From positions 62,001 to 126,000 of the forward strand of contig CAVZHO010000008.1 of NCBI GenBank assembly GCA_963775085.1: a stretch of 64,000 bases of DNA, written 5' to 3'. This document shows, one piece after another, positions 59,803 to 64,000 of the stretch. The notes beneath the pieces are model-generated. The model saw only the letters and a list, made by a program, of their open reading frames with translations. It had not been told where the DNA came from and did no database searches. Made by a program: the position numbers and the translations under genes. Source of the DNA: JAAFIP01 sp963775085. GTDB lineage: Bacteria > Pseudomonadota > Gammaproteobacteria > Burkholderiales > Burkholderiaceae_C. Within the stretch, counting starts at the first letter, position 1. The number at the start of each line of letters is the position of its first letter.

Positions 59803-59963
59803 CGGTACGCGAAAGACGCTAAGGTTACGCGAAAGTCGCGAAAGAATTCAAAAGAAGAAAATTCAAATGAGTTTTAACCAAAGTAAATGAATGGTGATAT
59901 CCAATTTTTGGTTTTCTTTTTCGCGTTTTTCGCGCAACGTTCGCGCTCTTCGCGTACCTGAAG
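59803..59963. repeat. Long inverted repeat between soxZ and soxA
   Basis: Arms at 59803-59856 and 59908-59963 are imperfect inverted copies built from GGTACGCGAA and tandem ACGCGAAAG-like units, with an A/T-rich centre. The layout is the same as the repeat at 57529-57727 (tandem short purine-rich units, long arms, A/T-rich middle), but the unit differs. Confidence 0.8.
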
Positions 59964-60011
59964 TCCGATCCGCACCGTAGATGATAAATAACAATAGTCG
60001 AGGAGCATGTT

Positions 60012-60854
60012 TTGAAGAAAAATCAACCCCTAGCCCAATGGAATATTGCGCGAGCAGCTATTTTTTCAATAGCGGTAGCCGTTTTGAGCCTGAGCGCACA
60101 AGCGCAGCCCAAGTCGTCCCAAGATGCCATCAACGAGTACCGCCAAAGCCTGCAAGACGGTAACCCTGCTGACCTGAACGCGGCGCGCGGCGAGGCCTTG
60201 TGGAAGACCAAGCGCGGCCCGAATAACCAAAGCCTGGAGTCCTGCGATCTGGGCTTGGGCGCGGGCAAGGTCAAAGGTGCTGTGGCCGCGCTGCCCAGGT
60301 TTTTTGCAGACACTGGCAAGGTGATGGACATTGAAAGCCGCCTGGTGCACTGCCTGGTCACCCTGCAAGGGGCCAAGCGCGAAGACTTCAGCGCCCGCAC
60401 GGCCTTCAGCGGGGAGGGTGCTAAATCGACGCTCATAGAAGACCTGGTGGCCTATGTGTATGACGAGTCGCGCGACGTGGTCATCCAAGTGCCGCAAGCG
60501 CATGCCCTAGAAAAAGCCGCCTACGCACGCGGTAAAGACACCTTCTTCTTCAAGGGCGGCCCCTACGACTTTAGCTGCGCCTCCTGTCATAGCGAAGACG
60601 GCAAACGCATCCGGCTGCAAGACCTGCCCAACCTCACCAAGCCCGGCCCGGCGCAGGCGGCGTTTAGCCAGTGGCCTGCCTACCGCGTCAGCCAGGGCGC
60701 AGTGCGCACCATGCAGTGGCGGCTGTACGACTGCTTTCGCCAGCAGCGCTTTCCCGAGCTGCAATACCTGTCCCAAACCTCGGTCGATTTGATCACCTTC
60801 ATGGGAGTCAACGCCAACGGCGGCAAAATGGCGGCTCCCGCCATCAAACGTTAA
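60012..60854 (+). CDS. soxA: Cytochrome c SoxA, single haem site
   Basis: The catalytic subunit of SoxAX, which couples thiosulfate to SoxY. It starts with TTG, 6 bp after AGGAG at 60001-60005; an ATG at 60007 is out of frame and meets a stop at once. The 280 residues have a signal peptide (ARAAIFSIAVAVLSLSAQA), one haem motif CASCH and the active-site Cys in RLYDCFRQQRFPEL. The usual first haem position reads SLESCDLGLGAGK with no CxxCH, so this is a monohaem SoxA. The signal peptide contains a decayed C30 repeat. Confidence 0.92.
   Translation: MKKNQPLAQWNIARAAIFSIAVAVLSLSAQAQPKSSQDAINEYRQSLQDGNPADLNAARGEALWKTKRGPNNQSLESCDLGLGAGKVKGAVAALPRFFADTGKVMDIESRLVHCLVTLQGAKREDFSARTAFSGEGAKSTLIEDLVAYVYDESRDVVIQVPQAHALEKAAYARGKDTFFFKGGPYDFSCASCHSEDGKRIRLQDLPNLTKPGPAQAAFSQWPAYRVSQGAVRTMQWRLYDCFRQQRFPELQYLSQTSVDLITFMGVNANGGKMAAPAIKR
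60029..60075 (+). repeat. C30 repeat copy 18, decayed, in the soxA signal peptide
   Basis: TAG to GCAGCTA spans exactly 30 bp, ending GCGCGAGCAGCTA, then TTTTTTCAATAGC. The stem sequences are lost. It is read as LAQWNIARAAIFSIAV, aligned codon by codon with copy 19. The TAA position is CGA. Confidence 0.6.
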
Positions 60855-60868
60855 TCCAGAGAAGAAAA

Positions 60869-60935
60869 ATATGCAAAATATGCCCATAGTCCCTGTCATC
60901 AGGACGCGAGCAGCTACTTATTTAATAGCAAATGT
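60869..60935 (+). repeat. C30 repeat copy 19, at the start of soxX
   Basis: Runs from TATGCAAAATATGCCCATAGTCC in order through nine bases, GGACGCGAGCAGCTACTTATTTAATAGC in order. The left flank matches copy 12. The soxX ATG is inside its left end. TAA is changed to CGA. Confidence 0.88.
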
Positions 60936-61569
60936 CCGCTCGCTTGCGGTTTGCTCCACGGTGCTCAGTGCCGCCTTGCTCGCCAGTTGTACCTCCATGC
61001 CCAGTGGCGCCGACGCGCTGGCCGCCATCAAAGGCAGCTTCTCCGAGCGCGGCATCGCCAAGCTGGACCGGCTGGATCAAACCGAGATTCAGAAAACTTG
61101 CAGTGCGTCCAACGCGACTGGTCAAGCCGTACCTGAAGCAACCCGCAAGCGCCTGGAAAAAACCCTCTACGAGGCTATTCCCTACCCAGCCGACGGCAAG
61201 TATGTAGGCGACTGGCGCGAGGGCGAAAAAATCGCCCAAAACGGGCGCGGCATGCAGTTCAGCGACGTGGCGGGCGTGCCCAACGGCGCCAACTGCTACG
61301 CCTGCCACCAGATCAGCCCCACCGAGATCAGCTTTGGCAACCAAGGTCCGTCACTGCTCAAATACGGCAGCATTCGCGGCGTGAAAGACCCGGCCTCCAA
61401 AGACTCTGAGCCCATAGTCAAATACACTTGGGCGCGCATCTGGAACACCCACAGCGTCAACCTGTGCAGCAACATGCCGCGCTTTGGAGACGCAGGTATT
61501 TTGACTACCGCGCAGGTCAAGGATGTGATGGCTTTGCTGCTGGACCCTGCGTCTCCGGTGAATAAGTAG
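60871..61569 (+). CDS. soxX: Cytochrome c SoxX with repeat-encoded N-terminus
   Basis: The small haem subunit of SoxAX. The 232-residue protein begins inside a C30 repeat: MQNMPIVPVIRTRAATYLIANV, then a hydrophobic stretch ending in LLASC, a lipobox. The haem site is CYACH (ANCYACHQISP), and the Met ligand is in SNMPRFGDAG. It starts 16 bp after soxA. A second ATG, four codons on, is also within the repeat. Confidence 0.92.
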   Translation: MQNMPIVPVIRTRAATYLIANVRSLAVCSTVLSAALLASCTSMPSGADALAAIKGSFSERGIAKLDRLDQTEIQKTCSASNATGQAVPEATRKRLEKTLYEAIPYPADGKYVGDWREGEKIAQNGRGMQFSDVAGVPNGANCYACHQISPTEISFGNQGPSLLKYGSIRGVKDPASKDSEPIVKYTWARIWNTHSVNLCSNMPRFGDAGILTTAQVKDVMALLLDPASPVNK

Positions 61570-61614
61570 TTTTATTTGACTATTAAAAATCCCTGCTCCC
61601 ACCATCCCTCTCCC

Positions 61615-63345
61615 ATGAACCTCACCCGCCGCGAATTCAATTCTGTTCTTTCTGCAGCAGCCGTAGCAGGCTTCCCGCTGGCCCGTGAGGCCAGCGCCCA
61701 GGAGGCCGCAGTCAACTACAACGTGCCCAAAACCGGCAATGTGCACCTGCTGCACATGACCGACTGCCACGCGCAGTTGCTGCCGATTTACTTTCGGGAG
61801 CCCAGCGCCAATATCGGCATCGGCAGCATGGCGGGCAAGGTGCCGCATCTGGTGGGCGATCATCTCCTGAAATATGCGGCGCTACCTACTGGCAGTGCGC
61901 TGGCGTATGCGCACACCTACCTGGACTTTGAGGCCTGTGCCAAACAGTATGGCAAGGTGGGTGGCTTCGCGCACATGGCTACGCTGGTCAAGCAGCTCAA
62001 GGCCAGCCGCCCCGGCGCGCTGCTGCTGGACGGTGGCGACACCTGGCAGGGCAGTGCTACCTCGCTGTGGACCGGCGGGCAAGACATGGTGGACGCGGCC
62101 AAGCTGCTGGGTGTGGACGTGATGACCGCGCACTGGGAATTTACCTATGGCGAAGAGCGCGTCAAACAGATCATTGAGAAAGACTTTGCGCCTAGCGGCA
62201 GCTTCAAGGGCATTGACTTCATTGCGCAAAACGTCAAGACCAAGGACTTTGAAGACCCGGTGTTCAAGCCCTATGTCATCAAGGAAATGAATGGCGTGCC
62301 GCTGGCCATCATCGGACAGGCCTTCCCTTACACACCCATCGCCAACCCCGGCTACCTGGTGGGCAACTGGAGTTTTGGCATCCGCGAAGACGACTTGCAA
62401 AAGCAGGTGAACGAATGCCGTGCCAAGGGCGCGCAGGCGGTGGTGCTGCTGTCGCATAACGGCATGGACGTGGACTTGAAGCTGGCATCGCGCGTGACCG
62501 GCATCGATGCCATCCTGGGCGGCCACACGCACGACGGTGTGCCAGTGCCCACCATGGTAAAAAACGCTGCCGGACAAACCCTGGTGACCAACGCAGGCAG
62601 CAATGGCAAATTTCTCGGCGTGCTGGATATCGATGTGAAAGACAAAAAGGTCGCTGGCATCCAGTACAAGCTGCTGCCCATCTTTGCCAACTACCTCCCC
62701 GCAGACAAAGACATGCAAGCGCTGATCGACAAAATTCGCTCACCGTTCAAAGCCAAGTTGGAAGAAACGCTTGCCGTCACCGAAGGCCTGCTGTACCGCC
62801 GTGGCAATTTCAGCGGCACCTTCGACCAGCTCATCATCGATGCGCTGCTGCAGGTGCGCGGCGGGCAGATTGCCTTCTCACCCGGTTTCCGCTGGGGCAC
62901 CTCGCTGTTACCCGGCCAGGCCATCACGCGAGAGCATGTGCTGGACCAGACCGCCATCACCTACCCATGGACCACGCTGACCGACATGACCGGCGAGACG
63001 ATCAAAAACGTACTGGAAGACGTGGCCGACAATCTGTTTAACCCCGACCCGTATTACCAGCAGGGCGGCGACATGGTGCGCGTGGGCGGTATGCAGTACA
63101 CCTGTGATCCCACAGCCAAGGCAGGCGCGCGCATCAGCCACCTGCGTTTTGCCGGTAAACCGCTGGAAGCCGACAAAACTTACAAAGTCGCGGGTTGGGC
63201 TCCCGTGGCCGAGACCGCTAAAAACGCCGGCCCGCCGATCTGGGATGTGGTGGAAACGTACCTGAAAGCGCAAAAAGTCATTAAACCCGTGGCTTTGAAC
63301 AACCCGACACTCCTTGGCATGGCGGGCAATCCCGGATTGGCGTAG
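61615..63345 (+). CDS. soxB: Thiosulfohydrolase SoxB
   Basis: Removes the terminal sulfone from SoxY-bound S-thiosulfonate as sulfate. The 576-residue protein starts with a Tat signal (NLTRREFNSVLSAAAVAGFPLA) and has the dimanganese phosphoesterase-like motifs LLHMTDCHAQLLPI, LLDGGDTWQGS, HWEFTYG, LSHNGMDVD and LGGHTHDGVPVP (near residue 300), then the 5'-nucleotidase C-terminal domain. The ATG at 61615 is preferred over a TTG at 61576 because of the Tat signal. With SoxB the window holds a full soxXAYZBCD set. Confidence 0.95.
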   Translation: MNLTRREFNSVLSAAAVAGFPLAREASAQEAAVNYNVPKTGNVHLLHMTDCHAQLLPIYFREPSANIGIGSMAGKVPHLVGDHLLKYAALPTGSALAYAHTYLDFEACAKQYGKVGGFAHMATLVKQLKASRPGALLLDGGDTWQGSATSLWTGGQDMVDAAKLLGVDVMTAHWEFTYGEERVKQIIEKDFAPSGSFKGIDFIAQNVKTKDFEDPVFKPYVIKEMNGVPLAIIGQAFPYTPIANPGYLVGNWSFGIREDDLQKQVNECRAKGAQAVVLLSHNGMDVDLKLASRVTGIDAILGGHTHDGVPVPTMVKNAAGQTLVTNAGSNGKFLGVLDIDVKDKKVAGIQYKLLPIFANYLPADKDMQALIDKIRSPFKAKLEETLAVTEGLLYRRGNFSGTFDQLIIDALLQVRGGQIAFSPGFRWGTSLLPGQAITREHVLDQTAITYPWTTLTDMTGETIKNVLEDVADNLFNPDPYYQQGGDMVRVGGMQYTCDPTAKAGARISHLRFAGKPLEADKTYKVAGWAPVAETAKNAGPPIWDVVETYLKAQKVIKPVALNNPTLLGMAGNPGLA

Positions 63346-63448
63346 AGTGCAGGCCTAGGGCGAGCCGTCTGCTTGCCAGCTTGGCGCGTTATGCTGCTGT
63401 GGCCCTGCGTTGACGTATGCCGCAGCGGGTTTGGATAAGGAAATTACT

Positions 63449-63784
63449 ATGAAATTGATAGCTGCTTACGTCCATGCGACAGGGACTATGGGCTTTTTAT
63501 TTGCTTTATTGGCGACAGGTTGCACTGGTTTTACGCCCAGTGTGGGCATCTCGTTTCCCATCGGCGGCATGGGTGCGGTGGGGGTGAGTGTCGGCGCCGA
63601 CGGCCGTGTCGGTGGCTCGGTGGGCGTAGGCGCAGGCGGTGCTACCGTCAGCGTAGGCACCTCAGCGCAGTTGCCTGGCACCCAAAAGTCGGAAACGCCT
63701 GCTGTGAAATCGGATACGCCCAGCGCCAAAACCGACGCTCCGGCCACCAAAGTCGATGCCCCTGCGGCCAAACCCGCGCAATAA
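63449..63784 (+). CDS. Small lipoprotein with repeat-derived signal peptide
   Basis: A 111-residue predicted lipoprotein of unknown function. Residues 1-20 (MKLIAAYVHATGTMGFLFAL) come from a C30 repeat in reverse sense and are completed by LLATGC, the lipobox with Cys26. The mature part is Gly/Val-rich (GVSVGADGRVGGSVGVGAGGATVSVG, about residues 44-70), then a Lys/Thr/Asp/Pro-rich tail with repeated KxDxPxAK units. AAGG lies upstream of the ATG. Confidence 0.7.
   Translation: MKLIAAYVHATGTMGFLFALLATGCTGFTPSVGISFPIGGMGAVGVSVGADGRVGGSVGVGAGGATVSVGTSAQLPGTQKSETPAVKSDTPSAKTDAPATKVDAPAAKPAQ
63451..63505 (-). repeat. C30 repeat copy 20, at the start of the lipoprotein gene
   Basis: Reverse orientation: ATAGCTGCTTACGTCC, nine bases, GGACTATGGGC. 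GTCC and GGAC are exact. It is read as IAAYVHATGTMG. Confidence 0.9.
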
Positions 63785-63881
63785 GCAGAGCCTGTCTACT
63801 TACACAAAGCGGTGAATGCGGGCAGGGCACATTAAACGCCGTCCGTTCCGGGTTAAAATAGAAGGCTGATCTAAAAAATAT

Positions 63882-63914
63882 CAGGCGGGTCAATTTGATC
63901 CGCCTGTTTTGTTT
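63882..63914 (+). terminator. Terminator-like hairpin before the last tRNA
   Basis: CAGGCGG-GTC pairs with GAT-CCGCCTG (one G-T pair) around AATTT, followed by TTTTGTTT. It lies between a TAAAAT box at 63854-63859 and the tRNA, so it more likely ends upstream transcription. Confidence 0.75.
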
Positions 63915-63919
63915 GTACC

Positions 63920-64000
63920 GCGCGGGTGGCGAAATTGGTAGACGCACCAGGTTTAGGTCCTGACGCCAGCAATGGTGTGGGGGTTCGAGTCCCCCCCCGC
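63920..64000 (+). tRNA. tRNA-Leu (anticodon TAG), cut by the window end
   Basis: The 5' acceptor GCGCGGG, the D arm GGCGAAATTGGTAGACGC, the anticodon loop TTTAGGT (TAG) and the T arm GGGGG-TTCGAGT-CCCCC are visible. The sequence stops in the 3' acceptor strand CCCGC. The leucine-type variable arm is present. Confidence 0.93.

Noticed and set aside
1..64000. CRISPR array, prophage, insertion sequence or replication origin
   Set aside because: No regularly spaced repeats, no integrase or transposase and no DnaA-box cluster were seen. The C30 copies are dispersed and not arrayed.

Overview
The window comes from a high-GC betaproteobacterium, most likely of the Comamonadaceae and close to Rhodoferax or Polaromonas. 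This is an inference from gene order (rpsO-pnp-quinone reductase-tpiA-secG-tRNA-Leu-nuoA..N-DUF2818-NUDIX-DUF1178), a complete sox cluster, a PrpE-type acyl-CoA ligase and codon use. No ribosomal RNA is present to confirm it.

Layout. 1-4981: end of a BON-domain gene, then a divergent RND efflux pair behind an operator-like palindrome. 5098-10380: rpsO, pnp, quinone reductase, tpiA, secG and a tRNA-Leu. 10473-25420: the 14-gene respiratory complex I operon plus a DUF2818 gene, followed by NUDIX and DUF1178 genes. 26621-29099: a BMP-type purine/nucleoside binding protein and guanine deaminase. 28999-30674: two membrane protein genes on the minus strand. 30720-37906: a type I restriction-modification island (hsdM, hsdS, a broken dinD, fic, hsdR). 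37972-42192: purL. 42305-45531: a TonB-like protein with ExbB and two ExbD. 45568-47843: a psiF-phoX pair. 48003-51184: small accessory genes, including a DUF433 antitoxin beside a truncated toxin. 51275-53191: prpE. 54025-63345: sulfur oxidation genes (soxE, soxF, an ArsR-type regulator, soxC, soxD, soxY, soxZ, soxA, soxX, soxB). 63449-64000: a small lipoprotein and the start of another tRNA-Leu.

The most striking feature is an interspersed repeat, here called C30. I found 20 copies by eye. The core is 30 bp: TAG, TCC, nine variable bases, GGAC, then GTAAGCAGCTA, usually followed by an A/T-rich stretch and ATAGC. The core can form a GTCC/GGAC hairpin with an exact 9-nt loop. Thirteen copies lie inside protein-coding genes, including tpiA, purL (twice), nuoJ, prpE, soxD, soxX and soxA, and are translated in frame. 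Seven of these use one reading frame (pattern VVPxxRTQAA) in which the consensus TAA would be a stop. All seven have lost that TAA, mostly as CAA or CGA. Ten of the other 13 copies keep it. The arrangement resembles the Rickettsia palindromic elements but the sequence is different.

Other repeats are present: two long inverted repeats inside the sox cluster, one of which has become the 5' end of soxD; a GC-rich hairpin spacer between nuoC and nuoD that is bridged by a 42-codon open frame; and two further palindromes embedded in purL. All counts and coordinates of repeats are by hand reading, so additional diverged copies may have been missed.
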